Below, piece by piece: positions 11,967-23,780 of a stretch of 64,000 bases of DNA. Made by a program: the position numbers and the translations under genes. Source of the stretch: Sympetrum striolatum (taxonomy: Eukaryota > Arthropoda > Insecta > Odonata > Libellulidae); contig OX388343.1 in assembly GCA_947579665.1 (NCBI GenBank), forward strand, positions 93,042,254-93,106,253, written 5' to 3'. Positions within the stretch are counted from its first letter, which is position 1; every line of letters starts with the position of its first letter. Below the pieces are notes generated by a model, which saw only the letters and a list, made by a program, of their open reading frames with translations, ran no database searches and was not told the origin of the DNA.

Positions 11967-14094
11967 GGATGTATATGTATGAATGTATGAAATTATTCAT
12001 TTCATATTATTCATTCCATCTTATTTATTTACATAAATGGAATTGAGGTATATAATATTAATTTTCATATAATATTATTATTCGTATAATATGTAGATTA
12101 AAAGCAAAGAATTCATTACCACTATTAAGAATCGAACGCAGTACACAAGAATTTTTGTTAGAACTTCCATTACCTTCGAAGTGAGGTTTCTTTGTACACA
12201 GACTTGCTGTAGTTAGATGATTGTATTGATGATCCTGATTTTTCGTGATTTCTGTAAACTTATTTAGTGAGTATTTTATATTTCTCTTTTAGCATATTTT
12301 GTTCTCTTTTCCCATAATTTCAGTTTAATTGAAGGTATAGATATTTTATTTACCTTTTTTACATCTTTAGGTATCACTTTGTAGTGCTAATAATTTTATA
12401 TATACGTAGGCACTGTGTATGGATGCATTTATGATACGCAAGATACCCATATGTTCAGATATATGTGGATTAGTTGTATTAATAGCTATATTAGTGGTAA
12501 GTACGACCTTTCACTGTATTTCAATCGTCTCTCAATAACGTGCAGTCTTTATAATTTGGCTCTGTCGATAATGAAAGAGCGAACGATAAAAATAAATAAT
12601 TAATAGCACAACTTAACGGAAACGGAACGGTTTATTTTGAGAATATTTTTTCACAACTGACTTATCGGAGCTGTAAACTTACCTTTTGTGTTTTATTGAT
12701 GCGAGTTTCATGTTTTTTTTATCCATAAAAGCGGGTATTACGAACTTTTCTGGCGGTTGGATAGGGTGCTGATTAAATTATGAGGTAAATCTGTTTTCGA
12801 ATAATAATTTCGTTTCGCAAATATCAGCGTATCAATTTGCCGCTCACTCAGAGAGACCCGCAGTTTGAAAACTCCACCAAGAATCACACTACGAGCGTAC
12901 CTACGGCGGTGTATGGCACTAAACGCATAGTATATAAATTGCTCGAAAATCGAATATCATTACCGTCATTACCGAATCCGTGGAAGAGAATTTGTAGCCG
13001 ACCCATTAGAAACATTAATCACAGAATTGATGCACGACCTCGCGAAAAGGTCAAAGCGACCGACAAAACGTGTGCGAAAGCGTGAGGATTTGATTAAGCG
13101 AGGATATTTCCGTTTAAGGGCACGAGTTGGTATATGAGAAGGCGTATAAGGGATAAAGGTAGAGGGAGATGGAAAAAGGTCCCGACGAAGTTTGGGTCTA
13201 TCGAGGGGACTTCAAAGATCCTTTTCATTGCTCGAGATGGCGATGAAAGGTGCCCTCTGAGATGAGCGTCGGAGAGGACGGCAGTTTTCGATCGTTAAAG
13301 GAGTGCGGAGAGTGACTCGAGATGTTTATCGAACAAAAAAGCAGCGTAATTGAACCGTAATTGATATATAGATGGGCTGCGCGGTCGTAAAACTGTTAGG
13401 TCACGCGGAACCTTTGAAGGCTTCAAAGAGTTTCCCAACTCGTGACTTTGACGTTAGGAGCTTTCTGACCTGGATGATTCGATATTTTCGTAATTGCGCT
13501 ATATCCGAGGTAAGCGTAACGATTGGACCTGTAATGGAATGAAATTGCCCTAATGAAGGTTGCGTGTTTACGTAGCTATTTCATATCGCGTCCAATGGCA
13601 TGATGCGCAATGTATTGTACAAGAGGATACACCTCAATTTTGGAGGACATCTGTCAATGATCTAAATGTGGAAGGTTGATAAAGGATCGGTATGTTAATT
13701 ATGTGGTACATGTTATGTTAGAGAAAATGATGAGGAAATAATACGGGGAGAGGGAGGGTGGGGTAAGGAAATATTATTCCTCGATATCGTTCAATCAGTG
13801 TTGCGTATTTAGGTATGTATGAATTATTATATAGAATGTAATATATATTGAATATGATTCATCGATTATGACATGCGAAATGCGAGCTATCAAATGAAAT
13901 AATTTAAATGAGCGAATTTCATCCTTATAAGGTAATATTACGTATATAAGGCAAAAATATCAAATATGATTGATTTAAATCTAAAATTCCCCACGGAGCT
14001 TATCGCTAAGTTTTTGATTATATATTACTGGCAGCAAATTCAGTCATTGTAAGAGAAATGATCAAAATGACTGCTCCAAAGAAGGATCTAAACC
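11967..14094. other. Unassigned DNA, CpG-richer in 12.8-13.6 kb
   Basis: No gene was recognised. The part from about 12,800 to 13,600 is less AT-rich, non-repetitive by eye and has open frames of up to about 80 codons without motifs. It could be a conserved non-coding block. Confidence 0.4.
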
Positions 14095-14360
14095 ATAGGT
14101 TCCCAAACATTTATTCCTATGGACCGCTTTTAATTTTCCGTGAATCCTACAGCCTACCTAATATTGAACTTTTCTATTAAAGAGCAACATAATGTTTCCA
14201 TTTGATCGAATTATCTTTTGAAATGGGTTACTTGGCTTCTAGAACCGCTTGAAAATGCTTAAAAAATCTTGGATCCCCATTTTTTCTCCCTCACGTGGAT
14301 CCCCTGTAAATCTACGTGGACATCTTGGGGACCTTATGGACCACTTTGTGAACCAGACTA
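14095..14360. mobile_element. hAT-like non-autonomous fragment
   Basis: The left end reads TAGGTTCCCAAACATTT followed by CCTATGGACC. The right end, reverse complemented, reads GGTTCACAAAGTGG followed by CCATAAGGTCCC. GGTTCnCAAA-type ends followed by GGACC/GGTCC are common in hAT elements. The ends are diverged and I found no convincing 8-bp target duplication, so family and borders are tentative. Confidence 0.3.
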
Positions 14361-16708
14361 TAAAATTTGAACCATAATAAATATAAATATTAATAATAGT
14401 ATATTATGAATAAATTCACGATGCCAAATATCCATTCATAATGACTGTAGAGCGGGTTTTCTGAGGTGGAAATTTTACACCATGATATTATTTAGTCTAG
14501 CGTAGTATTCCGTATTTGTAAGGATTCTTCCACCATATATATTCGAACCTCTATGATGATTGAAAACATCCATGCTGTTACCCAATCGACAGAACATGTA
14601 ACTGCTTTTACTCGTGACATGTTAAACACTAACGAATCGTTCGAGGATGCTTTCTAAATCCTCGATTACATCGATCTCATTTTCCTCGTCTCGAAGACGC
14701 ACCTGCGCCTCGGATATCGTTTTATAATCAGACGCAGAATTGAATCCGTGTTTACGTTATCCATATCTGGAATTTATCGCCTCACTAACCCCATTCTTAT
14801 AGTTTCCCTTTCTGGTTCGCGTGGGAATGATCCAGCTCTAGCAAACGTCTCGCAGTTGTCCTTGTGATTGAAGGAGTCACTAATAGGGCACATTCTAAAC
14901 TTTTACCTGAGATAATGTTAATAGTAACAACATCTCAACAACAACTCTCCCAAATTTATTACGTAGACGGCTCCGTCGCACCTAATCAGATGTTAGTAAT
15001 CTTATCGCATTCGAGCTACCCAGAAAGATATATAAACAACGACATTAGTGTTTAATTTAAGAATTATTATGCGGTTAAGTTTTGTCTTTGAAATAACAAA
15101 ATCGTACTCAGCATGCATGCCATATACTCTAACTGGTTCCACAGCATTTTATTTCTGTCTACCGTCAATATTAACAACATATATTATAAGCAGAACATAT
15201 ATTAATTTATTTTCTAGTATCTATTTTAACGCTAAGAGCACTGTCTCAAGAGTATTTAATTATCATTGCTCATTCATTGATTCTGTTTACACCGCAAAAA
15301 TCGAAGAAAAGACATCCATCAGATGATAATACTGTATTTTAATTCCTACTCTTTTCATCTAATATTCTTTTGAGCACTACTTTTTATGATTTTGATCTGC
15401 TTTGATGTTAGTTAAATGATAATTCAATGAAAATCTTACATTTTCTCTATCCAGTAAGATCAATCATGGTTGTTGTAAACAACTCAGGATTATGTTGCTT
15501 ACGACTGAAAGGCATAATAATTAGGCAGCTAAAGTAAACATGATTGGAAACAAGAATGTGATGCATTAAAAGCCATAAAAACTGGAAGAATATAAAATAT
15601 TCAGTTCACAGCTGGTATATAGCTTATTTATAGTATAGATCATTTATAGATGGAAGTATAGATGTATTGAAACAGAAATACCTCAGCTAATGAGTAACCT
15701 TATCGTCAAATTTTACGAAATGAAGAATTTTGTATAGTTTTTTAGACGGCCTACCATTTTTTATTTATTGGGTATATTAATGACTAACTAGAAATTTTGG
15801 GCAAATAAAATGAGTGAAAGTTATCGGATGTTACCCATTCTCATTCATGATAAGAAAATACCAGTATTTTGGCATCACAATAAAGAGGGTAATGCGTCAT
15901 ATTTATTTAACCAATTTCCTTCGTTGTCCGTAGTACGCCTGTTTGAATGCCCTGTCAGATGCGTAGTATTTCCAGATTGCCGTTTATAGAAGCCTCCCGC
16001 GGCTCGGATCAAAGTAGCATTTGACCCAGCATTAATTGCAAGCTCGTCGACCCACAAACCATTCGGAAAGCGGCCATTCCTTATAGATTTGGATGCCTTA
16101 CGCGCGACTTTCATTAATCGAGAAACGCATTGCGTTACTCACAACACTCGTAGTAGCCTTGCAGTAAATCATTCCGCCGTGAGTTATTTACGACTTCTTT
16201 TTTCAGTCGCCGACCGAAAGAAAAAACGATCCGCGACCTCCTGTCAGCAGAGCGAAACTCTCAACAACGTCACTGCTCGAGATGAATAACTTTTATATGT
16301 ATTTCAGAAGCTTCGGAAAAAATCTGTAACGGTTTTTGCCTCTCAATCCTCTCGAAATGTGTCTTGCGACATCCGCCGTTGGGAAGTAAGGACTGGAAAG
16401 GTAAACCCGAGATATCGCAGGAATTATATAAGTCTTCCATGCCCACTTCCAGATTCCGAATGTAAACTGTAGGACTATTTAACTGGACTACGAGAAGAAT
16501 GAAAACGTAGATAGAGTTGTCCACACTGAAATCACTTGCTTATCGATGTTCAGAAGTAAATATTTTAATTGTATTAATTTCACAATTCCCTTAAAATTCA
16601 TTTTAACCCTTACATTGGGAGTTTTGTTTTTTTATTTTATTATGGATATTGCTATCATTTAATTAAATGTGAACTGATTATTCCTATTTATGTATCGCAT
16701 GTTCTTTG
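14361..16708. other. Unassigned DNA
   Basis: No gene or element was recognised. Slightly GC-richer parts lie at about 14,600-14,860 and 15,880-16,520, with short open frames that carry no motif. Confidence 0.5.
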
Positions 16709-16925
16709 AACCTCACGGTCCCGGGTTCGAATCCCGGCTAATCGGATTTTTCCGGTTAGGGAATGGTTGTCTGTGTATGTTGTGTGTATGTGTGTGTGAT
16801 ATCAATACAAATAAATGGCAAAAAAAGGAATAAAATTAAGAAAAGGGGTTAATTGAAGGAATAGCCTTCCTATGCTAAAATTCGCCCAAAAAATAAGACG
16901 GCATTATTATTATTATTATTATTTC
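16709..16925 (+). mobile_element. tRNA-derived SINE, 5'-truncated (copy A)
   Basis: The copy begins inside the tRNA-like head at ACCTCACGGTCCCGGG and keeps the polymerase III B box GGTTCGAATCC. The body follows: TAGGGAATGGTTGTCTGTG, a GT-rich stretch, GGGGTTAATTGAAGGAATAG, then CTAAAATTCGCCC. It ends in a (TTA)n tail at about 16,903-16,923. The same order is seen at 32.9 kb (plus) and 41.8 kb (minus). The A box half is missing here, so this copy could not promote its own transcription. Confidence 0.85.
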
Positions 16926-18791
16926 ATCTTTATTTATTACTATCAGTAGTTTTGCGCAGGTTTTTCACACCCCCTTTCTTTGTGGTTGTTTTCCGGCAGT
17001 GGATAATTCTTTTTTCCTAAGAATCTCTTAGACTTTTTACATCTCCAATTCTTCTAAAATTTTTTTATACTATTTTCTTTAATTTAATTATTCTATAATT
17101 AATGATGATGGGGTGGACGGAAGAAGAGACTTTTCTCAATCTCAATCAAAGAAAGACGATTATTATTAAGTATATTCAAACCCTAACCGTGAAAAACCTG
17201 TTTAGTCGAGACTCGAACCTGGAACTTTAGCATTGGTAAGCTAATGAATCTGCCCACGAAGTGCAGTTAAGAGCAAAGAATTACATAAGATATGATAAAA
17301 ATCGCAGTTGCGAAAAGATGCTTATTACAGGAGAATTTTGCAACTAAATCTGTTTGAATAGGATCATTTACATCGAATAACGACTGTAATTCGTTTTCGA
17401 ATCACATTTGTTAACTCAAGTGTTACTTCACGTAAGTCACCGAGCTTTAAAATCCATGCGCTTCATCATTGTCAAAATACTGCTTCTTTCTTACACGAGT
17501 GAGGGGAACGAGAAGCAGCCATTAATCAGCCGATTAATCTTCTCTCATATTATCACGGCCATGAACAAGATTAAGATGAAGTAAATGAAGGATACATTTT
17601 CCTCCAACCCGAGGCTAAAGGCAAATGAAATATATTCCACTCATCAAGATGAATTAGCAAGAATATGAAGTACATTTCGTATTATTCTGAATTAATTATC
17701 TCATTTATAATTTTATCTAATTAGTTACAGGAAGTAATGACCAATGTTTCTTCGGATAAATTATAAGCTAATATTTTAAATTTTACTCTTTTCGAAAACT
17801 TGTTCAATTTCCGAAACCTAAAAAAGATATGAACAAAGCTCTAGCCGGGGGTTATTCATTCCAGAGTAAAATCTTATAAAATAATATAAATAAGTATAAA
17901 ACTTACGGATTTCAGCGATATTTCTTCTTCGGTAATCAATCCCATTTGAAAAATTCTCCTTTGTTGGAAATCCGTCATTTTCGATATTTTATCGATATTT
18001 TATTTTCCGTAAAATTATTCTCTACAAATATATTCTTCCTTTAAGATGAGTTGCTAACCTAAGATCGCATGTAGATTTCGGATAAAGTGGAATATGAATG
18101 TCATCAATAGCTAGCTATATAATATTTCATTAAAGCATTCTGAGTATATAAAAATATTAAAGTTCAACTGAGGATTATCTTAAAAGGAAGCTTTAGCATC
18201 TCTCCGCATCAATGGATTCTGCACCACAATTTGATTACTGGAAATCGTGAAGCCATATATGATCTTAAAAAATTGCATAGTAGTCATTACCATTTACATT
18301 ATTAGTTGCATTACATTACATTATTATTTACATTAGTCATAGTAGCAAAGTAGTCGTTACCTTCAGTTTAACTTCCATAAAGTTATTATAGACTAAAAAG
18401 ATATTGTAGCTTGATATAATAACATTGAAATAAATAATTCATCAGAATTTTACGAAATCTGATATTCGTTAATCCTCAAAGAATTCAAAAATTATTATAT
18501 TTTTACATAGGATTTGATTTCAGTTTCTTTTACAAATTTTCTTATTGAAATAACTGAGTGGATCTATTTGCTCCGACAATTCGCACTATTCTGTGACTTT
18601 TTAATGCATTGGAAAATCATATTAATATAAATTAATTTATCATTTCACTATATCTGTTAGAAGAGGGTGTTAAAAATATCCTATCATATTTGAAGACATT
18701 CTCTATTAATGTATATTTATTTCTTTAATTTCAAATCTTCAATGGATTCGGAATCTAGAATGGATTTTCAAACAGTTGATAAATATTTTTC
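16926..18791. other. Unassigned AT-rich DNA
   Basis: Apart from the tRNA-like fragment at 17.2 kb no gene or element was recognised. A short internal repetition of TTACATTA-type motifs lies at about 18,285-18,345. Confidence 0.5.
17194..17262 (-). repeat. tRNA-like SINE fragment
   Basis: On the minus strand a potential anticodon-arm stem (TTAGC/GCTAA) is followed by CCAGGTTCGAGTCTCGAC, which contains a B-box-like GGTTCGAGTCT. The acceptor stem does not pair and the D arm is degenerate, so it is not a functional tRNA. A SINE head fragment is the simplest reading. Confidence 0.4.
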
Positions 18792-19560
18792 ATGTCTTAC
18801 TCCTGCAATTTATCCTTGATTTCCTCTGAAAGTGAATCATTCTCATCCTATATGTTAATTGATTATTGTTGCGCTATAATTCGCTCCGCATTTATTGTTG
18901 TTCCATCATTAATTTTAAAATTATTGTTGCGTCATCATTTATCCAAACAAATTACTGTAGCGCAATTGGTTGTCATTCGTATCACACGCGATCGCTGCAC
19001 TTGCTCTCTGTTTGAAGGCGCGGTTCTTTCCCAACAGGTTAGGACTACAAACGATTCCTCTGCTCCCGTATCGCACTCCTTTCCCATATTTCACTTTTGG
19101 GGAGCCTCCCTTTTCTTTGAGTGCACCCTTCATGTCCTTCTATTGTGCTCGAACTCGAGAGCCGTTCGAGGCCATCCGCCACACCCCGCTGATTTCTCTC
19201 GGACCATTTCCGAAAACTATCTTTTGTGCCGAATCGAGAAGTAGTTCCCCAACAATCGACCGCGTGTGCTATAGACGCCCGCGGCAAGCGAGCAAACTTC
19301 TCTCCCTTGTGTCGTCGTCTCTTGCAACGGTGAAAGTCCAGTCGACGGCAAAAAAGGACTCTACGGAGAACCTGTTTTCGGCCAAGAGTCGGAACCTGAC
19401 TATTGGCCAAGTATTTATTACCTTTAAGCTTAGATGGTGCCGTTATGTTACTCCTTAGTCGGAGAGAACATCTCGCCGTCTTGCAAGATCTAACCCCATG
19501 GAACGTTTTATTGCTAAGATTTCTGAAATACACCGACTCTTGGAAATACAAACTTCGATG
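18792..19560. other. GC-rich segment with overlapping ORFs on both strands
   Basis: From about 18,960 to 19,500 GC and CpG rise sharply. Frames are open on both strands for 150-168 codons, the longest of the window (minus strand 19,551-19,045, plus strand 18,970-19,458 and 18,792-19,244). They overlap each other antisense. None shows a recognisable domain, and their composition (rich in R, S, K) is what translated CpG-rich non-coding DNA gives. A promoter, an untranslated exon or a conserved regulatory block is at least as likely as a coding exon. Confidence 0.25.
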
Positions 19561-19771
19561 TAAACTCAGATGAATGGAATAATAAGCCTCATTTTCGCTC
19601 TTAAGAAGGACGTTTTACATCGTTGCAGATTTCGGTAATTTGTCTGCATGCGTCTTGCTAATTTTTGTTCCTTATTGATTATGCCTTGTTATTTACCAAA
19701 ATTCTTACAATTATTTTTACAAATTATAATTCAGGGAACGGGCAATGGTATATTAATTCTGTGTAATATTA
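19561..19771. other. Unassigned DNA
   Basis: No feature was recognised. Confidence 0.5.
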
Positions 19772-19870
19772 AGTCTGATGGGGCCGGGAATCGAACCCGG
19801 GGTAGAAGAAGATCCTGGGTTGGAGTCCCGGTCCACAAGTCGGACTTTTTTTTCAAATCCATTTCTTTGG
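19772..19870. repeat. Head-to-head pair of tRNA-like units (locus 1)
   Basis: The left arm (19,772-19,803, minus orientation) carries a T-arm-like GGGTTCGATTCCCGG. The right arm (19,810-19,870, plus orientation) carries GGGTTGGAGTCCCGG followed by a TTTTTTTTCAAATCCATTTC tail. The two arms are inverted relative to each other and each includes the flank AGTCTGATGG or its counterpart AGTCGGAC. The same arrangement recurs at 40.25-40.45 kb. The A-box halves are absent here. Confidence 0.55.
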
Positions 19871-21021
19871 TAATTTATAAATATCACAGTACAATTTTTC
19901 TGTATTATTTTACCAACTGCACTTCGATTAATTTGCCAATTCTCATGTCTGAGTCACAATTTAGGGGAAATTCACTGTTGGCAGGTTCATTGCCTGCTAT
20001 TCCACTTGAATGGGAGACCGCATCGTATACTCCCGAAGGCCGCTTGTCATCCAGTTGAGCGTTAAAAATTCATTACACGCGTTCATCCAACGTAAATAAA
20101 ACCACAAGGCATGAAAACACATTTTTTTAATTACCAATTTATACATTTTAATGATAGCAAATTTTGCAATTTATTACTTTTAAATTCCTTTAATGACCAA
20201 ATATCTAAATAATCAGTAAATGGTGAATAAGGGATGGAGGTAAAATATGTAATTCTGAGGAGATATTCATTTCCGGCACCGAAATCGGTCCTATGAAATC
20301 TCACAATCATATTTGTGATTGGAGAAGATAATCGTAAAACTGTCTTGAGACTAAATAAAGAGACTAAGAGTGATATTTCCATCGTTCTTTCGGTGCCTAT
20401 TTTCTGAAGTAATCCCTTAAGTACATACAATCGAGAGATATAGATATTTTACTTCTAATATGGCACTACTATTCAAGAACTGCGTCTAAAGATGACTATT
20501 TTGGACGAAATTGCATTATATTATTATTATTTTTAGGGTAATTTAATCTAAAATCATGTCGTATATAATGAATGGCATTTATTTTAGAAATTTTAAATTT
20601 TATGAGTATCCTTATGAATTCGTAACAAATTCTATGCGATGGAAAGTTCGCAGTTTCTGGCAACTACACCTATAGTAAGTAGTAAATGATTAAAGGGAAA
20701 AGTACAAGGCCAAATCTTGATACTACACTCAAGAAAGGTTAAATATGTATACATAGCTCATAATTCTACTATTAGCACAGAAGGCAAGAGGAACATACGT
20801 TTTTATTGGCCTAATTTATGTTCATTATTAATTTATCAATTATTAGAGGATTAAATTATCATTTATGACTTAAGTATTGTTTTTAATATTAATGCAAACA
20901 ATTCCCGTTTGGACGAATGGATAATAAACTCATTTAAATATACCCCTAGCTATATAAATATAATCATCCAAATACAGTTGTCTTAATTATATTAGTATTG
21001 ATATATTTTTCATTTATTTAG
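19871..21021. other. Unassigned AT-rich DNA
   Basis: No gene or element was recognised. Confidence 0.5.
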
Positions 21022-21077
21022 GTCTTCTCAGAGATCGCGTGCCATCCTGTTGACTGCTTCTCTGGACCTCGCTAAAG
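21022..21077 (+). CDS. Candidate 56-nt internal exon
   Basis: A pyrimidine-rich tract ending ATTTTTCATTTATTTAG forms a good splice acceptor at 21,021. GCTAAAG/GTAGGG forms a plausible donor at 21,078. The 56 bases between them are markedly GC-richer than the surrounding DNA. Of three frames only the second is open throughout and reads SSQRSRAILLTASLDLAK. I do not recognise the peptide. A 56-base exon changes phase, so the exons beside it would have to fit. With 64 kb of DNA a chance acceptor-donor pair is possible. No neighbouring exon of the same gene was found within several kilobases. Confidence 0.25.
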
Positions 21078-23430
21078 GTAGGGTTATTTTATTTCATTGC
21101 ACTTTTAATAACAATGGTTATATCATTTTAGCGACCACCCAGTAATATACTGCATCCTTATCTTGAATTGTGGAAAATTTATAAAAACAAAACAATAGTA
21201 AACTAATTGTGAACTAGGAGACAATCTATTTAATATGTTGATGTGATCAGGGAGAAGGAATTTGCACAAGAGGAATTCAGGAGAAGTTTGATCGATCTGT
21301 TGGTATTGTTTCTTCACTAAAATTAGACAAGTACGAATTTCGTAGCATGTTGTATATGAAACTTCAAATTTTAGTTAACAAGTACGAGTCAATTTGTGAA
21401 CTCAAGTATTTTTGAGTTAAAAAATACTCTTAAACTACTGCTATTGCGGTAACAGTAATTTTCCCCTTAAGTTCCATTGGTGCAGTTTAGTTCTATAAGG
21501 CTTTTAGATAAAAGAGTTGTAACTTATAGAAAAAACACACAATCGCCCATTCAGATTTTTCTAGTTTCAACTCATTTTCTTGCGAATTGACTAGTTAGTG
21601 GATTCTTTGATATGTTTTAATAGTACATTCTGGTATCAGTCTGCACTTGTTGGGGTAAAGAGTCTTCATGTTTATAAACAGTTGTTGAATTAGGAAATAC
21701 GATTTTAATCTTAAATGATCTTTGCTACCTCACTTGGCTACAAAAATCATTAATTTTAGTCGTTTCTGATGAACGTATTGGACATTCCAAGTTAAAATTT
21801 TTTTACAGAATCGCAATTATTATTTTTGATGAGATATTGTTAGAAAAATTATTCAATAAAAAACTGTGATATCAAATTTATACATAACGCTGCGGGTACA
21901 GGAATGACGGGGCAGTGCGTTGAATTCAGTCAAATTCAGATTCGCTATGAATCCCACGTGGATTTACGCACCATTTGTCCATATTTTAGATCTAGGGCGG
22001 AAATAACTCGGAGCGATACCATCACTTCAATCACGGCGAATGCGGTTGGGAACATATTTGTGAAGGTAATTGCGCCGCCTCTAAATATGCCATGAGAGAC
22101 GGTTCTCGCCTTGGGAGAAAACTTCTTTAACAGTAAAACAATTCCATTTGCTCCTTTTGTTTCACCAGAAGGTACCTCTATACTAAAAGAAAGATGGAGA
22201 GAAAGTCCGGAGAATGTTATTGCAACCTCCGCAGCAGATGCTAACGGGATATCTCATGACGGTGCCACAACGCATCGATCTTTTTTTCGGATTTCGCGCT
22301 CTATCATTAAGCGGTCTTTTCGAAGCATTTTTCGACCGGTATTTACATCGTGTTCGATGGCTAAAGAGAGGAAAAGATTTACGGGGCCATACGCTCGGAA
22401 GTAATTACCATAAAGAAAAATTACGATGCCCAAATACACCCCTCATGATGCATTATAAAAATATGGGCGGAAACCGTCATATATTTCCGTGCGATTCGTG
22501 GCCAGTCCCCGCCAAAAACGTATACCTCTCTACGTCACTAAAGCAGATATGATCTGGTGAAGGTAGTCTCATTTTTTAAAGACGAGATCCTCTCCATCCG
22601 CTGGTTAGAGCAAATAAAATTTCATGTTTGCATTGTTATGTTGCATGACGACTTTAAGTAGTAAAATAATGGATAAATAAAATAAATCAAATATAAATTA
22701 AGAAGTCTTTACTTTCCTTTAGCCTTAACCAATGATAAAATGTCCCAGAAATTAATTAATTTTATTAGAGTAGGAATAACTTGAAGGATTGGGCGGAAGT
22801 GATTTCAATTCTTGGAGCATTGAAAAAGCGGAATGTAGATATGGAAAAAAGTATGCAATTACTGTAAAAACCACAGGAAAGGGGCAGAGAAAAACTTGCT
22901 CAAAGTAATAGTAAGTTAAATGGTAAAGTTGTACGTCGAAAATTTTCCATATCCGTAGAAAACAAGAAATCTTTGTGTAATTGTAATGCTTGAATCAATC
23001 GTCAGTATAGAGAGTATCCTATTTTTTATCAAAACAGAAATCTATTGGCATAATTTGGAAATAGCGTTCATAATAAAAATGAGATAATACACCATAAAAA
23101 CAGCTTGGGAAGTCAAAGGAACAGTCCAAACCATGATGAAAGTCATGAGATAACGAAGAATGAATATATAAAAACGTTGGTATACTATAAGTTATTTCCT
23201 ATCATTATTGAGGGATATTTGCAAATTTGTTTGCAGGGTCCGATAAAAATAATTAAAAGAAAAAAAGGGAAAGTAATAATATCCATTATTTGAATGGCAA
23301 TTGCCTTGCCGAATAGCCAGATTCTGTTCAGTATCTTAATGTTTAGTAATGCATTTATAGTAATTTAGAGAAACTGTTATCGGAAGACATAGTCTTTTAT
23401 ATCTAGATATTCTCATTATCACTAAAGTAA
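21078..23430. other. Unassigned DNA
   Basis: No gene was recognised. The part at about 21,900-22,560 is GC-richer, with overlapping open frames of about 60-112 codons that carry no recognisable motif. Confidence 0.45.
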
Positions 23431-23780
23431 TGCACTGAGAATAATGCCCTGTCACGGTTCTGTTCAAACCTATATGAAGGTTTGAATTGTGGCTACAAAG
23501 TTGCTGGATTATTTATTGATGTATCCAAAGCCTTTGATTTTGTCAGTCATGGAATGCTACTACGAAGACTGTGGCAAGCTGGTGTAAGAAGGGTGCCATA
23601 CAACTGGTTTCAAAGCTGGCTTAGTTATAGATATCAGTGTGTAAGAATTAATAACCGATGTAGTCGTAAGACACATCTCACCTGTGGAGTACCACAGGGC
23701 TCAGTTCTTGGTCCCATTTTATTTTTAATGTAAGTGAACAATTTGTGCAATGGATGTTTTAACGGCAATATTATAATAAA
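23431..23780 (+). pseudogene. LINE reverse transcriptase fragment
   Basis: This frame encodes the middle of a non-LTR retrotransposon reverse transcriptase (jockey/CR1-like). In order: TENNALSRFCSNLYEGLN (the usual ST-E-x-A start of the palm), GLFIDVSKAFDFVSHGMLL with the catalytic aspartate of the F-x-D motif, LWQAGVRRVPYNWFQSWLS, RYQCVRINN, and GVPQGSVLGPILFL. An in-frame stop at 23,731-23,733 replaces the tyrosine expected after ILFL, and the frame continues as VNNLCNGCFNGNI. The catalytic YADD motif and everything after it are missing, as are the endonuclease and the RT start. The DNA then runs into an AATAAATAAATAAA stretch. An apparent start codon near 23,482 is an accident of the frame. 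It is a dead fragment. Confidence 0.85.

Noticed and set aside
19045..19551. 168-codon minus-strand open frame as a gene
   Set aside because: It overlaps equally long plus-strand frames in CpG-rich DNA, has no recognisable domain and no splice or start context.
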